DNA of 64,000 bases from Panulirus ornatus (lineage: Eukaryota > Arthropoda > Malacostraca > Decapoda > Palinuridae), in assembly GCF_036320965.1 (NCBI RefSeq), contig NC_092250.1:13778100-13842099 (forward strand). Reading direction: 5' to 3'. How positions within the stretch are numbered: position 1 is the stretch's first letter; every line of letters begins with the position of its first letter. Under the pieces are notes generated by a model, which worked only from the letters and a program-made list of their open reading frames with translations, was not told where the DNA came from and did not search any database. The translations under genes and the position numbers were made by a program. Positions 1 through 11,501 of this stretch are shown here, piece by piece.

Positions 1-637
1 AAGGGAGGAGGGGGAGGTTGGAGCTTGAAGAGGAGGGAGGTGAGATAGAAGGAGAGGTGGTGCGCCTGTCTGCCTGCTTCACGTCCCTCACACGACAGGT
101 TCCCCCAGGCAGTGTTCGTCTGGATGCATTCGCGTCTGGGAGTTAGTAGTGGGCATTGGTACCCTTTCTTGGATTACATTGTTTCGTATGAATTTAGTCG
201 CAACTTATTGATGAGATATGTTAACCGATAGTTGTTTGTTTGCTGCTGGTGCATGAGGTCTGTCTATTCACTCCGAATGCTTAATAGGTTATGTTCTTAA
301 GCAGCTTTGATGATACTGTGTTCCTTATTCACTGGCTGAAGGAGGCAAGTGAGAATTACATAGTGACACAAAAGTGTTTTCGTGATAAAAGATACAACGT
401 GGGTTTAGACAAAGCACCCAAGAATACGTGTTCATACACGACTGTACGAAGAAAATTACATGTTGTCCTAACACACACACAGAGCAGTAAAGACACGTTT
501 TATACATATCAAATTATATAATCCGGGCAACATGAGTATTTAAAACTCTCTTCCAGTAAGACACGCAACTTGTAATCACAGACGCTCATGCTCGCGGGTC
601 GGCACCACAAGTTTAATGCGTCCTCCCATATGTGTGA

Positions 638-640
<3 letters not shown>
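1..640. other. No recognised feature
   Basis: G-rich start (GGAGG runs) then ordinary AT-rich sequence. The open frames here show no family motif. 700-1235 is likewise unassigned. Confidence 0.6.

Positions 641-641
<1 letters not shown>

Positions 642-669
<28 letters not shown>
642..669. repeat. (CA)n microsatellite
   Basis: Perfect CA run of about 14 units. Confidence 0.98.
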
Positions 670-672
<3 letters not shown>

Positions 673-1235
673 TAGTAACTAGAATCTCATTATCATTGTT
701 TATCTACATGTAAGAGAAATGTTGTATCCGTGACCCCCCACCCCAGCTCCAAGGACCAAAAACATCGACAAAAATAGAATATATATGTATTGCATGAAAT
801 CTAAGGCAGAGAGGAATTAGAACAAGTGGCAGGTGCAATGGCCAAGGGAACAAGAAGCAATAGAAAGCATGCAATGAATGACTGGATAGAGAGAAGATGG
901 AAAACAACGAATATGAATGAGAGGAAAATAACTGAGGAAGACGGGAATATAGCCAAGGAAGATGAGATGAATGGAAAGTAGAAGAGGGCACAGAAAACGA
1001 AGTGGGAAATACTCGTTTTGGAAGCAGACAGTACGTAATGAAACGCCAAGACGATTAAAAGAAAAGAAATGAAGGTCGGTGAACTTGCCGCATACGAACG
1101 TAAGACGTAAATAATGAGGACTTCGTGAAGAGGAAACACACAGCCAAATGCTGCCGCCGGGCACAGACTGGCACACGCACTCGAGGCCTGAGGCCTTGGG
1201 GTCTAGGAACACTCTGGTGGGAGCCGGCGAGCGCT

Positions 1236-1262
1236 CACACACACACACACACACACACACAC
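1236..1262. repeat. (CA)n microsatellite
   Basis: CA run. The flank GGTGGGAGCCGG is echoed before the (CA)n at 3920. Confidence 0.97.
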
Positions 1263-1426
1263 GGTACGAGGCCAAGTCTGACCATTAGTGGCCCGCCTAA
1301 GAGCCGGCGGGCATGCCTACCTGTGATCCTCTTACCTGGAGGCGTTCCAGTGTTTGCCGCCGCGGACGGTCGGTTTAGGCAAAGCTCTTAAGGGTTCTGT
1401 AAAGCCCAGGGCCAAGGGCTCTCTCG

Positions 1427-1492
1427 CAGCTCTCTCTCTCTGTCTCTCTCCTGAGGGAGTGAGTAAGTAGGTGTGTAAGTAGCTGTCTGTCT

Positions 1493-1573
<81 letters not shown>

Positions 1574-1597
1574 CACACACACACACACACACACACA
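1427..1597. repeat. (CT)n followed by (CA)n
   Basis: Compound CT and CA tract which directly borders the 5' end of the LINE copy at 1599. Confidence 0.98.
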
Positions 1598-1598
1598 G

Positions 1599-2560
1599 TT
1601 GTTGTTCGCTGATGATACAGCGCTGGTGGCGGATTCATGTGAGAAACTGCAGAAGCTGGTGACGGAGTTTGGTAAAGTGTGTGGAAGAAGAAAGTTAAGA
1701 GTAAATGTGAATAAGAGCAAGGTTATTAGGTACAGTAGGGTTGAGGGTCAAGTCAATTGGGAGGTGAGTTTGAATGGAGAAAAACTGGAGGAAGTGAAGT
1801 GTTTTAGATATCTGGGAGTGGATCTGTCAGCGGATGGAACCATGGAAGCGGAAGTGGATCATAGGGTGGGGGAGGGGGCGAAAATTTTGGGAGCCTTGAA
1901 AAATGTGTGGAAGTCGAGAACATTATCCCGGAAAGCAAAAATGGGTATGTTTGAAGGAATAGTAGTTCCAACAATGTTGTATGGTTGCGAGGCGTGGGCT
2001 ATGGATAGAGTTGTGCGCAGGAGGATGGATGTGCTGGAAATGAGATGTTTGAGGACAATGTGTGGTGTGAGGTGGTTTGATCGAGTAAGTAACGTAAGGG
2101 TAAGAGAGATGTGTGGAAATAAAAAGAGCGTGGTTGAGAGAGCAGAAGAGGGTGTTTTGAAATGGTTTGGGCACATGGAGAGAATGAGTGAGGAAAGATT
2201 GACCAAGAGGATATATGTGTCGGAGGTGGAGGGAACGAGGAGAAGAGGGAGACCAAATTGGAGGTGGAAAGATGGAGTGAAAAGGATTTTGTGTGATCGG
2301 GGCCTGAACATGCAGGAGGGTGAAAGGAGGGCAAGGAATAGAGTGAATTGGAGCGATGTGGTATACAGGGGTTGACGTGCTGTCAGTGGATTGAATCAAG
2401 GCATGTGAAGCGTCCGGGGTAAACCATGGAAAGCTGTGTAGGTATGTATATTTGCGTGTGTGGACGTGTGTATGTACATGTGTATGGGGGGGGTTGGGCC
2501 ATTTCTTTCGTCTGTTTCCTTGCGCTACCTCGCAAACGCGGGAGACAGCGACAAAGTATA
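1599..2560 (+). mobile_element. RTE-type LINE, 3' part (RT C-terminus and 3' tail)
   Basis: An open reading of 258 codons (1599-2375) starts at the reverse-transcriptase catalytic motif LFADDTALVADS and runs to a natural stop after NWSDVVYRG. The finger-like C-terminal region VPTMLYGCEAW, RRMDVLEMRCLRT, KWFGHMERMSEERL and RRGRPNWRWKDGV is typical of LINE ORF2 proteins of RTE-like elements. The 3' UTR ends with the tail GGGCCATTTCTTTCGTCTG ... CGCTACCTCGCAAACGCGGG at about 2520-2560 before poly(A) and (TA)n. The 5' side is lost: the element begins directly at a (CA)n tract. Nearly identical copies occur at 15134, 20550 and 22452, so the family was active relatively recently. Clade assignment is inferred. 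Confidence 0.9.
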
Positions 2561-2565
2561 AAAAA

Positions 2566-2622
<57 letters not shown>
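2558..2622. repeat. (A)n(TA)n between LINE tail and repeat M
   Basis: About 24 A then about 20 TA units. Confidence 0.98.
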
Positions 2623-2624
<2 letters not shown>

Positions 2625-2639
2625 TTTTTATTGTACATA

Positions 2640-2858
2640 TTCGCCATTTCCCGCGTTAGCGAGGGGGCGCTAAGAACAGAGGACTGAACCTTGAAGGGAA
2701 CATCCTCACTTGATTCCCTTCTCTGTTCCATCTTTTGGAAAAAGTAAAACGAGAGGGGAGGATTTCCAGCCCCCCACGCTCCCTCCCCTTTAAGTCGCCT
2801 TCTACGACACGCAGGGAATACATGGGAAGTAGTCTTTCTCCCCTATCCCCCAGAGTCC
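2640..2858 (-). repeat. Short interspersed repeat M (about 220 bp)
   Basis: An unclassified short repeat with seven copies here. Orientation is taken so that it ends AACGCGGGAAATGGCGAAT. Other markers are CCCAGTCCTCTGTTC, CCAAAAGAAGGAACAGAG, TCGTAGAAGGCGACTAAAAG and a start near GGGGATAGGGGAGAAAG. Its end abuts (TA)n at 2582-2622. Confidence 0.85.
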
Positions 2859-3029
2859 AGGACCTTCTTCAGCCGACTGAAATGAACAGACAGACATGGC
2901 CTAAAGTTACGTCACATGACCGGCCACGAGGCTTGAAGGGGACGTCACGGAGCCCAACCCTTGACCTTAAGATACCTGACATATGAACCCCACACACTGA
3001 CCTGAGGAGAGGTTGAGGATAATCCTCTG

Positions 3030-3900
3030 AATGACAGAGCCATGATCGGATCAGGTGTTGGAGGTAAGCTTCTAGAAGTAGTGAGATTCTATCAAAGGTG
3101 TAAGGCATGTGTACGAGTAGGAAGAGAGGAGAGTAAATGGTTCCGAGTGATGGTCGGTCTACGGCTGGGGTGTGTGATGTCAACATGGTTGTTTAATTAG
3201 CCTGTGGATGGGTTGGTGAGGGAGATCATTGCAAGAGTATTGGATGACAGGGCTTAAGGAATGAGTCAGTTGTTGTTTGCCGATGATTCAGCACTGGTGG
3301 CTGGGAGAGTATGTGAAAGGAGCAAGTTGAGGGTAAAAGTGAATAAAAAACAAGATTATTGGGTTCAGCAGGGTTTAGGGACAAGTTAGTTGGGATGTAA
3401 GTTTGAATGAAGAAGAATTAGAGGAAGTTAAGTGTTTTAGATATCCTGGGGTGGACTTAGCAGCGGATGGAACCATGGAAGCGGAAGTGAGTCACAGGGT
3501 GAGGGAGGGGGTGAAGGTTCTGGGAGCGATGAAGAATGTGTGGAAACAGAGAATATGATCCTGAAAGGGAAAAATAGGTATGTTTGAAGGATAGTAGCTA
3601 CAACAATGTTACTTGGTTGCGAGGCTATAGATAGGGTTCTGCGGAGGAGAGTGGATGTGTTAGAAATGAAATGTTTGAGGACAATACGTGGTGTTATGTG
3701 GTTTGATCGAGTAGGTAATGAAAGGGTAAGAGAGATGTGTGCTAATAAAAAGAGTGTGGTTGAGGGAGCAGATGGTGTATTGAAATGGTTTGGTCACATG
3801 GAGTTAGGAAAGATTGACAAAGAGGATGCATGTGTCAGAGGTGGAGGGAAAAAGGAGAAGCGGGAGATCAAATTGGAGGTGGAAGGATGGACCAGGAGTG
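3030..3900 (+). pseudogene. Degenerate RTE-type LINE fragment
   Basis: This is an older copy of the same LINE with several frameshifts and stops. It starts at GVGGKLLE (about 3055), passes through RCKACVRVGREES, GLRLGCVMSTWLFN and SQLLFADDSALVAG (near 3270), and ends in VDVLEMKCLRT and VLKWFGHMEL (open stretch 3606-3900). Identity to the intact copies is clearly lower than between the copies at 1.6, 15, 20.5 and 22.5 kb. The 3' end runs into a (CA)n tract at 3930. Confidence 0.85.
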
Positions 3901-3919
3901 CTGTGGTGGGAGCCGGGGT

Positions 3920-3978
3920 GCGCGCGCGCGCACACACACATACACGCGCACACATACACGCGCACACACACACACGCA

Positions 3979-4022
<44 letters not shown>
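3920..4022. repeat. (GC)n(CA)n microsatellite
   Basis: GC then CA units with ACGCGC interruptions. A (GT)n follows at 4159-4192. Confidence 0.97.
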
Positions 4023-4023
<1 letters not shown>

Positions 4024-4034
4024 CTAATACCAGG

Positions 4035-4150
4035 TACCCATTTATTCGACCAGCCCCAAGGGGAGGATGAAAACCTGGGCGGACTGTGGACCGGCTACCG
4101 CGACCAGGATTCCAGCATTCGCTGGTTTGAGCCCAGGTAGTCTGTGTATG
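4035..4150 (-). repeat. tRNA-derived SINE fragment
   Basis: The minus strand shares the SINE tail TTTTCATCCTCCCCTTGGGG and CTGGTCGAATAAATGGGTAC with the element at 58474-58640. The internal promoter boxes are decayed (GGCTCAAACCAG in place of box B). Confidence 0.6.
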
Positions 4151-4157
4151 CGGGACG

Positions 4158-4195
<38 letters not shown>

Positions 4196-4694
4196 ACCTC
4201 GTTGTACTGTACGGTGGTGGAGTTTACAACTTGTGGGGCCCCCTTTTTTTTCTCTTTTCTATGAACAGATTGAGAAATTTCGATTGGGAAAATTCATCAT
4301 CATCATCATCCTAGCAGATTAGAATTACACATTTTTCTATTTCTTTTTTTTTTTTCTTTTTTGCATCACCCACAATGCCTTTGTCACTTACGTTGCCAAT
4401 AACTTCCCTCATTTTCAATCTCGAGAGAGAGGGTTTCCGCGCTGTTTCTCCCGAGTATTATTGCCGAGCGAGACCCGTGCCGTCGACATAGAGTTGGGCA
4501 ATGCGGTGTGTAGATTACCCAGCCCCGGTACACGACATGTTGCCCAGAACACGGGTGAGTCCTGCTCTGCCGGCGGCGTCCTCGCGAACAAGCTGTTATC
4601 CCCGAGTCCCGTGAATGTAGGACCTTGAACCAACATTTTGATTCGAGTGGCCTTTGCGTGAAATTTTAATTTGACAGTCTTGCTATATGGATGC

Positions 4695-4695
<1 letters not shown>

Positions 4696-4748
<53 letters not shown>
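4696..4748. repeat. (TA)n microsatellite
   Basis: About 23 TA units, then CACATATACA. Confidence 0.98.
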
Positions 4749-4750
<2 letters not shown>

Positions 4751-4754
4751 AACC

Positions 4755-5198
4755 TCCAACAGCTTCGGCAGAATATCTTTTTGAACTCGTTTTTATTAAA
4801 GACAAAGATATAATTATCATTAGTGATATTTTTTTTTTTTTTTTTGTCTTTCTCTGAATTGCGAACACATGTGCGTTGTTCTTGAGAAAGCTGGAAAAAG
4901 TAATTTCCCTGTTGCCATTTTCACTATATTTTCCGAATTTACACCAGTGAGCTTTCACCCTTCTGATGCAATCAAAGCTGCTTATGTTATTTGTAATCTG
5001 ACGTGGCTTTTTCAGTGTTTGAGGATCTTCTGTCATCGTGTGAGGGTTTATTATACTATCATCCATTTCCAAACGTTTGGCTGCGCCATTCTGCAGCTGC
5101 GTTGACAGCCTGAGGCCCAAAGGGGTGGTGGCCGTTCCAATATAGCCATGGAAACTCACGTTCACAGCCTTCATGAGCAGCTGCAAAATATTTTTCAT
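4755..5198 (-). other. Unassigned open reading frame
   Basis: A minus-strand frame of about 148 codons, open from ATG at 5198 and continuing into the (TA)n. It includes GYIGTATTPLGLRLSTQLQN and a lysine-rich end. It is longer than expected by chance in this AT-rich sequence, but I recognise no domain and see no splice signals that settle it. It may be part of an old transposon. Confidence 0.25.
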
Positions 5199-5734
5199 GG
5201 TGGTGTTGCTCTGGGTGACTCTCTATGGCACATAACGAGACTTAGATTGTGTGTTCGTTTAGCACTTGGTGGGTCAGTGGAGTGACGCTAGTCATCCACA
5301 GCGTCCACATCAGTAAGGTCCTCTTTGTTTTCCTCATCTAGGAAGGGCCGGAGGTCATGGGGGGGCTTAACTTGTTTGGGGGGGGGGGGTGTTTCTGCGG
5401 TCAGTGTGGTTAATGACCCGAGGGACATTAGGTTGCATCAGGGGTGACGACCCTTGCTTCGTGCGTTGCAGACATCTTCACTGCTTGGTCCAGGAGGGAG
5501 CGTAAGGTTTGTTCTCCCTCCGTTAATACGCTGTTATGCGGTGTGGTTTGCCAGGCGTGTTCGCTAGGTTGCTGTGTCTTGGTAGGAGTTGGCGCGGCGT
5601 TAAGTGGTTGCTACTACCTGGATTTGCTGCTACTTAAAGTCCTCGGCGCTTACCTTCCTAGTTTAGGGCGTTGTGATGTGGTTCTTTGTGAACCCACGAA
5701 TCATTTAGGTGCGGAAGAAGACTTCCTGTAGTCT

Positions 5735-5735
<1 letters not shown>

Positions 5736-5795
<60 letters not shown>
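5736..5795. repeat. (GA)n microsatellite
   Basis: About 30 GA units. Confidence 0.98.
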
Positions 5796-5800
<5 letters not shown>

Positions 5801-6052
5801 ACAGGACTGCGTCTGCTCGTGGTTACACCCTGAGTGAAAAGCCGCCTTTGATGAGGCTGTATGATCTTCAGGTGATCACAGTTGTCTCGCCACACACACA
5901 CACACACGCACAAAAAAAAAAGCTTCGCTTCAAAGGCGTCTATCCTGTCTCTGAGAGTAACGCAGGCTTGGAGATGCAGGAGCCCCTGGGGAAGAGGTCA
6001 TGGAAAACGCCAGAACCCTTTCAGAAAGAAAGTCCTTGGGGAATTGTAAATA

Positions 6053-6054
<2 letters not shown>

Positions 6055-6134
<80 letters not shown>
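6055..6134. repeat. (TA)n microsatellite
   Basis: About 40 TA units, at the outer end of the inverted ribozyme element 6135-6634. Confidence 0.98.
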
Positions 6135-6136
<2 letters not shown>

Positions 6137-6170
6137 CTATGAGTCCATGGGGAAAATGAAACGCGGTAAG

Positions 6171-6214
6171 TTCCCAAGTGCACTTTCGTCTAATAATCAC
6201 ATCATCAGGGGAGG
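6171..6214 (-). ncRNA. Hammerhead-ribozyme-like motif, family A
   Basis: Minus strand: CTGATGA, a short stem II, GAAA, then the self-complementary AGTGCACT and TTGGGA closing stem I. Stem II has one changed base (GAC instead of CAC), which weakens it. Part of an inverted pair with 6519-6560. Confidence 0.6.
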
Positions 6215-6246
6215 CAAGAGAGAAATATTGACTGGAGTAATGCCAT

Positions 6247-6389
6247 CTCACTTATTAACTCTTAACTCCAGTACCACGAGAAATATCATTGAATCTTCTA
6301 TTACTGAATACACAAAGAATTATAATCATAATATTAGGGATGGTCTATACAAAGTGGATAACTTTATTGTTGATAAAATTTGTAAATAG
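6247..6389 (+). pseudogene. Penelope-like element, C-terminal coding remnant
   Basis: The reading STTRNIIESSITEYTKNYNH, then a glycine-leucine stretch and VDNFIVDKICK up to the TAG at 6387 resembles the region after the GIY-YIG endonuclease of Penelope-like retroelements (compare TRNVTES in the copy at 19.8 kb and RRNIIESYI near 43.76 kb). Only this end is present. It lies between two inverted hammerhead-type motifs, 6171-6214 (minus) and 6519-6560 (plus). Confidence 0.65.
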
Positions 6390-6518
6390 TTCACCTTGTC
6401 CACATAATAAGTTTATGATACGCTCGTTGTCTGCCTTGTACAATCGCATGTTTACCAAATGGCGTCCTAGCTTCGTCTCTTCGTTGTATATCAACTGACT
6501 TATATTTCTCTCTTGTGT

Positions 6519-6560
6519 CTCTCCTGATGATGTGATTATTACACGAAAGTGCACTTGGGA
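6519..6560 (+). ncRNA. Hammerhead-ribozyme-like motif, family A
   Basis: CTGATGA at 6524-6530, stem II GTG/CAC with a 7-base loop, GAAA at 6545-6548, palindromic stem III AGTGCACT, U at position 17, and GGGA pairing with TCTC (one GU pair) for stem I. It lies 130 nt downstream of the PLE coding end at 6389. Confidence 0.65.
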
Positions 6561-6630
6561 ACTTACCGTGTTTCATTTCCCCCGTCGACTCAAAGGAATA
6601 CACTTGATCACGCGCAAAATTGTGATCCTT

Positions 6631-6634
<4 letters not shown>

Positions 6635-6706
<72 letters not shown>
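6635..6706. repeat. (TA)n microsatellite
   Basis: About 36 TA units at the other outer end of the same element. Confidence 0.98.
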
Positions 6707-6709
<3 letters not shown>

Positions 6710-6884
6710 AAGGAAAAATTAAAGTTATGTGCTTGAAAACGTGACTGTGGGGCTTCTGCAGCAGTCAGGAAGCCAGCTACTTCCACCGGCTAGGACTATA
6801 CTTCACCAGTAGTGGTATAGTGTGAGACTCTGTAACTTCACTGTGGAAGGTGTATCTTGGGTACAAAGGGTCTTGTGGTATGTT

Positions 6885-7020
6885 TAATCATTGCTTGTAA
6901 CTTTGGAGAGAAAGGTGGTATGATGAACACAGAAGAAAAAGGTTAACTCGTACATGTCTGGGGAGTACAGTTTTAGATGGGATGGAGCGTGATATTTAAG
7001 ACTTCAGTTGTTGAACCATT
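6885..7020 (+). repeat. Unclassified interspersed repeat U
   Basis: A segment with AACTCGTACATGTCTGGGGA, GTACAGTTTTAGATGGG and TTTAAGACTTCAG recurs in diverged form at 21695-21810, 27960-28120 and 36690-36840. Nature unknown. Confidence 0.55.
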
Positions 7021-7231
7021 TCCATATTTCCATGTAAATATGACTTTTTTTTTTTAGGAGGGTGGGGAATCAGTAGGTTTAGGTTTTGAGAGGGTGATCT
7101 GTAGTTTTAGGTTTTTAGGAGGATGATCTGTAGGTTTAGGTTTTAAGGGGTGGAGGGATGATCTTTTAGGTTAGGTTGCTGAATTATGAGGTTCGAATGA
7201 ATCTTTTGATATTGGATTGGTGTTGGTAGAT

Positions 7232-8768
7232 GGAGTGGCAGAGAACTTGAAACATGCTAATGATTACTCGTTGAGCACGATGAAGTGTGTTGATACTAGA
7301 AGACATTTTGCTTTTGTGTGTAGCAGAGAAGTAGAAACATGCGAATGATCAGTTGTTGAGCACGATGATGTGTGTTGATACTAGAAGACATTTTGCTTTT
7401 GTGTGTGGCAGAAAAGTAGAAGCATGCGAATGATCAGTTGTTGAGCACAATGATGTATGTTGATACTAGAAGACATTTTGCTTTTGTGTGTGGCAGAGAA
7501 GTAGAAGCATGCGAATGATCACTTGTTGAACACGATGAAGTGTGTTGATACTAGAAGACATTTTGCTTTTGTGTGTAGCAGAAAAGTAGAAACATGCGAA
7601 TGATCAGTTGTTGAACACGATGAAGTGTGTTGATACTAGAAGACATTTTGCTTTTGTGTGTGGCAGAGAAGTAGAAACATGCGAATGATCACTTGTTGAA
7701 CACGATGAAGTGTGTTGATACTAGAAGACATTTGGCTTTTGTGTGTAGCAGAGAAGTAGAAACATGCGAATGATCACTTGTTGAACACGATGAAGTGTGT
7801 TGATACTAGAAGACATTTTGCTTTTGTGTGTGGCAGAGAAGTAGAAACATGCGAATGATCAGTTGTTGAGCACGATGATGTGTGTTGATACTAGAAGACA
7901 TTTTGCTTTTGTGTGTGGCAGAAAAGTAGAAGCATGCGAATGATCAGTTGTTGAGCACGATGATGTGTGTTGATACTAGAAGACATTTTGCTTTTGTGTG
8001 TAGCAGAGAAGTAGAAACATGCGAATGATCAGTTGTTGAGCACGATGATGTGTGTTGATACTAGAAGACATTTTGCTTTTGTGTGTAGCAGAGAAGTAGA
8101 AACATGCGAATGATCAGTTGTTGAGCACGATGATGTGTGTTGATACTAGAAGACATTTGGCTTTTGTGTGTAGCAGAGAAGTAGAAACATGCGAATGATC
8201 AGTTGTTGAGCACGATGATGTGTGTTGATACTAGAAGACATTTGGCTTTTGTGTGTAGCAGAGAAGTAGAAACATGCGAATGATCAGTTGTTGAGCACGA
8301 TGATGTGTGTTGATACTAGAAGACATTTGGCTTTTGTGTGTAGCAGAGAAGTAGAAACATGCGAATGATCAGTTGTTGAGCACGATGAAGTGTGTTGATA
8401 CTAGAAGACATTTTGCTTTTGTGTGTGGCAGAGAAGTAGAAACATGCGAATGATCAGTTGTTGAGCACGATGATGTGTGTTGATACTAGAAGACATTTTG
8501 CTTTTGTGTGTGGCAGAGAAGTAGAAACATGCGAATGATCAGTTGTTGAGCACGATGATGTGTGTTGATACTAGAAGACATTTGGCTTTTGTGTGTAGCA
8601 GAGAAGTAGAAACATGCGAATGATCAGTTGTTGAACACGATGATGTGTGTTGATACTAGAAGACATTTTGCTTTTGTGTGTAGCAGAGAAGTAGAAACAT
8701 GCGAATGATCAGTTGTTGAACACGATGATGTGTGTTGATACTTGAAGACATTTTGCTTTTGTGTGTAG
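7232..8768 (+). repeat. 85-bp satellite, about 18 copies
   Basis: The unit contains TTGATACTAGAAGACATTTT, GCTTTTGTGTGTAGCAGAG, AAGTAGAAACATGCGAATGA and TCAGTTGTTGAGCACGATGA. Copies differ at a few diagnostic sites: TTTTG or TTTGG, GTAGCA or GTGGCA, GAAGTG or GATGTG, GAGCAC or GAACAC. The first unit (7232-7300) is the most diverged. Confidence 0.97.
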
Positions 8769-8769
8769 T

Positions 8770-11200
8770 TGTTGAACGTTTCTGGTTGCCCGGAGATTGT
8801 TCTGAGTGCTCACTGTGTATCAATGGAAAGTTTACAAGGCGGATGAGGCGTGATTTAGACTGGAGTGGATGAACTTTCTATAGAGGATATTAAGGGATTC
8901 TTTTTGTCTACAACTTGTGCTGGTAGGCGTTGTGAGGGCGTCAAGTCTGTTCATGGCTTATATGATACTTGTATTTTGGGGGAGTGAATGGCAGGTGCAT
9001 TTTGTTGGATGTGTTTGTGTATTATAACAATGTATTCTCAAGACCCACACCCACATTTCATTGGGTGAATGTAGTACCAACATAGCAAACCCAAAGAGCG
9101 TGGAAATAATGGAATCCTTTGCTTTGAAAGGAAATAATTCTGATATTCTTGAAAGATTAATCTCTTGTGAGGTGAGCAGTCGTATACGCATTTCCTCCTC
9201 AGCAGAGGTAATTAAAGAGTTAAGTGCGCCAGCCAAAGTAATATATCTCCCATGACCCTGACTAGACACAGTAGATAGGTTCACAGATTACAGTAAGTCT
9301 CATAAGTCCACGATTTTATCCCAAATTACCTATCTAAACTTGGCTCCTTAAACTTAAGATTTATGTCTCCCGCTGCTGTCGGATATATCCGATCGAAGGC
9401 TTCACCAAGAAGGCAGGCGATCTTCGAGGATATTTACTTTGCAGAATCAGATATTGAAGTGTTGGGATGAGGGTTGTAAGATGGAACGTTTTTATTCAAG
9501 GGCGGGAAAGATACGTTCGAAGAATCTGGAGGGTAATTTGTCTCTTGGGCTAAAGATTCTGTGACGTAAAGGACCGTGTTCTGCCGACTAGTCTTGTAGT
9601 TTTAACTTATTAATCCGCTGCTCTAGGCTGTATTAATCCGTTGGTCTAGACTGTATTAATCCACTGCTCTAGACTGTATACTTGTAACCCCCTCGTCTTC
9701 TGAGGTCTTCAGTATATAAACGTATCACTTCAAGTCTGTACGAGGTACATGGAAAACATATATAGAACATTTTCTCATACATTTGTATCCATCATCACTT
9801 GCTTATTAAGAGTTGGCGCATCTGGTTAGCCAGATAAGCTTAATTCAACGATTGATCGTCTAAATGTTTAAGAGGGAGACTCCATCCTGTGCGTACATGG
9901 CAGGATGTGTTATGCATGAACGCTGTGTCCAGCGCCACTCTGGTCTTGTTCTGCCTGAGTGCCAGTCTTGGTTAGAATTACTAAAAATCTTTTTCGCAAG
10001 AGCATTGGTGTAGGACGAGCTGGCCACCTCTTGACACACATAGGTTGTCGGGGATCCTGAGACGAATGGATGGGAAAATGGGAGATACTGATGTCAATTT
10101 GTGTATATATTTCCTTCACATTTTCCAAAGCGTCTCAATAGCAGATGAGAGGAAGCTTTAGCAGACGTGAAGAGAAATATACCAGTTGGTTTTGTTTATC
10201 TCAGACATGTTGATAGGGAGAAATGAGGATAATAAACTGCGTGAAATTGTGTACCTTTTTGCCTCCAACACGGGAGACATAAGATAAGAGGTTGAGGAAC
10301 ATCTGCTTTTATCTTTTCATTCTTTTGTTAAGCATTCTTTAGGACGGAGGAATAAGATACATCTTTTGTTGACTGTCATTTTAAGTTTTTGAAAATGGAC
10401 TTATCATAAACGCTCGTTGTTGAAGACAACGCGAGATAATCCGACGGAAGGACGTGTGAACACGGCAAGGAAGGAGTTCACATGGACGTTTGTAGAACTT
10501 CGTTAGCATTGTCCATCGATCGTGGTCCATTGTAGTCTCGTAAGACAGAATTCTCGAAAGGAAAAGAGAGAAATAGTGTAGGAGCTGATGTTGATAATAA
10601 CGTTGGTTGGTTCGGAAGGGTCGTTAACCCTATTGATCTAAGACCATTGACGCTTTAGCTGCATTACCGTAACACTTGGCAGTACGTTCGTTGTGTGGTT
10701 AGGCTTCACTCATCTCGGCTGCAAGGTGTTATGAAGGCGGTCAAGGACAGATTATAACTACCAGGCGTAAAGTAGCGAAGACCTTCTTCAGGACTCGCAC
10801 CCGTACATCCTCACATCGAATGACTGTGGCACTTGATGATACAATGGCTTCTCTGCCTTTGCCTCTCCGCTTTTCCCATCGAAGGAGAAAATAGGAACAG
10901 GATAAGCTCGATTATGGTAAAATCTGTTTTACCATATCCACTTTCAGAGGCAAAAGAGAAAATGAGATTTGCGCAAGGTTCTGATATGAAATCCAGAGAC
11001 AAATTCTTCAGTTTCTTTCCGTGAAATATGATGTGAATATCTTGCAGTAGGAAATATAGAAAATGCAAACGCGGTGGACTGCAGTCAAGGGAAGGGTTTT
11101 GCACTTTTACCTGTATTGACACGGTACTGGATCTGTTCCAGGTCGGCCTTGTCTTTCAACCAGGAGAGAAAAATGAAAAGACGACGACCAAAAGTTCTCT
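8770..11200. other. No recognised feature
   Basis: 2.4 kb of unique-looking sequence with only short frames. A three-copy echo of TATTAATCCGTTGGTCTAGA-like sequence lies at 9606-9680. A box B-like GGGTTCGAACCC at 11270 lacks the rest of a tRNA. Confidence 0.6.
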
Positions 11201-11360
11201 GTTTCTTATCAGAGTTTGATAGAATGTAAGGGTCTACGAAAATCATCTTTCATTGATTTTTGAGTCGAGGGTTCGAACCCTGTCATGGTTAGCGATTTTT
11301 TTTTCTTTTTGCCAAAGTTGGAAGAGTTTTGGTCTGTATTAAATATTTTGTACGGGTATG

Positions 11361-11363
<3 letters not shown>

Positions 11364-11423
<60 letters not shown>
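11364..11423. repeat. (TA)n microsatellite
   Basis: About 30 TA units, abutting the family-A ribozyme end at 11424. Confidence 0.98.
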
Positions 11424-11426
<3 letters not shown>

Positions 11427-11458
11427 TTGAGTCCACGGGGAAAATGAAACATGATAAA

Positions 11459-11501
11459 TTCCCAAGTGCACTTTCGTGTAATAATCACATCATCAGGGGA
11501 G
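11459..11501 (-). ncRNA. Hammerhead-ribozyme-like motif, family A
   Basis: Minus strand CTGATGA at 11496-11490, GAAA at 11475-11472, stem II GTG/CAC, stem III AGTGCACT, stem I TCCC/GGGA. It abuts a (TA)n tract at 11364-11423 through a short GAGTCCACGGGG end. No PLE coding of the same family is seen beside it. Confidence 0.65.

Noticed and set aside
6135..6170. A second hammerhead on the opposite strand (GAGTCC ... GAAAC near the ends of the family-A units)
   Set aside because: It resembles part of the GAGTCC...GAAAC consensus, but the CUGANGA box is absent (TATGA instead) and the bases before GAAA do not complete stem II.
6055..6706. Long open frames reading as alternating isoleucine and tyrosine over (TA)n
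   Set aside because: They are translations of the microsatellite and occur on both strands at every (TA)n tract.
7232..8768. 85-bp repeats as a CRISPR array
   Set aside because: The units are contiguous without unique spacers, and the setting is eukaryotic.
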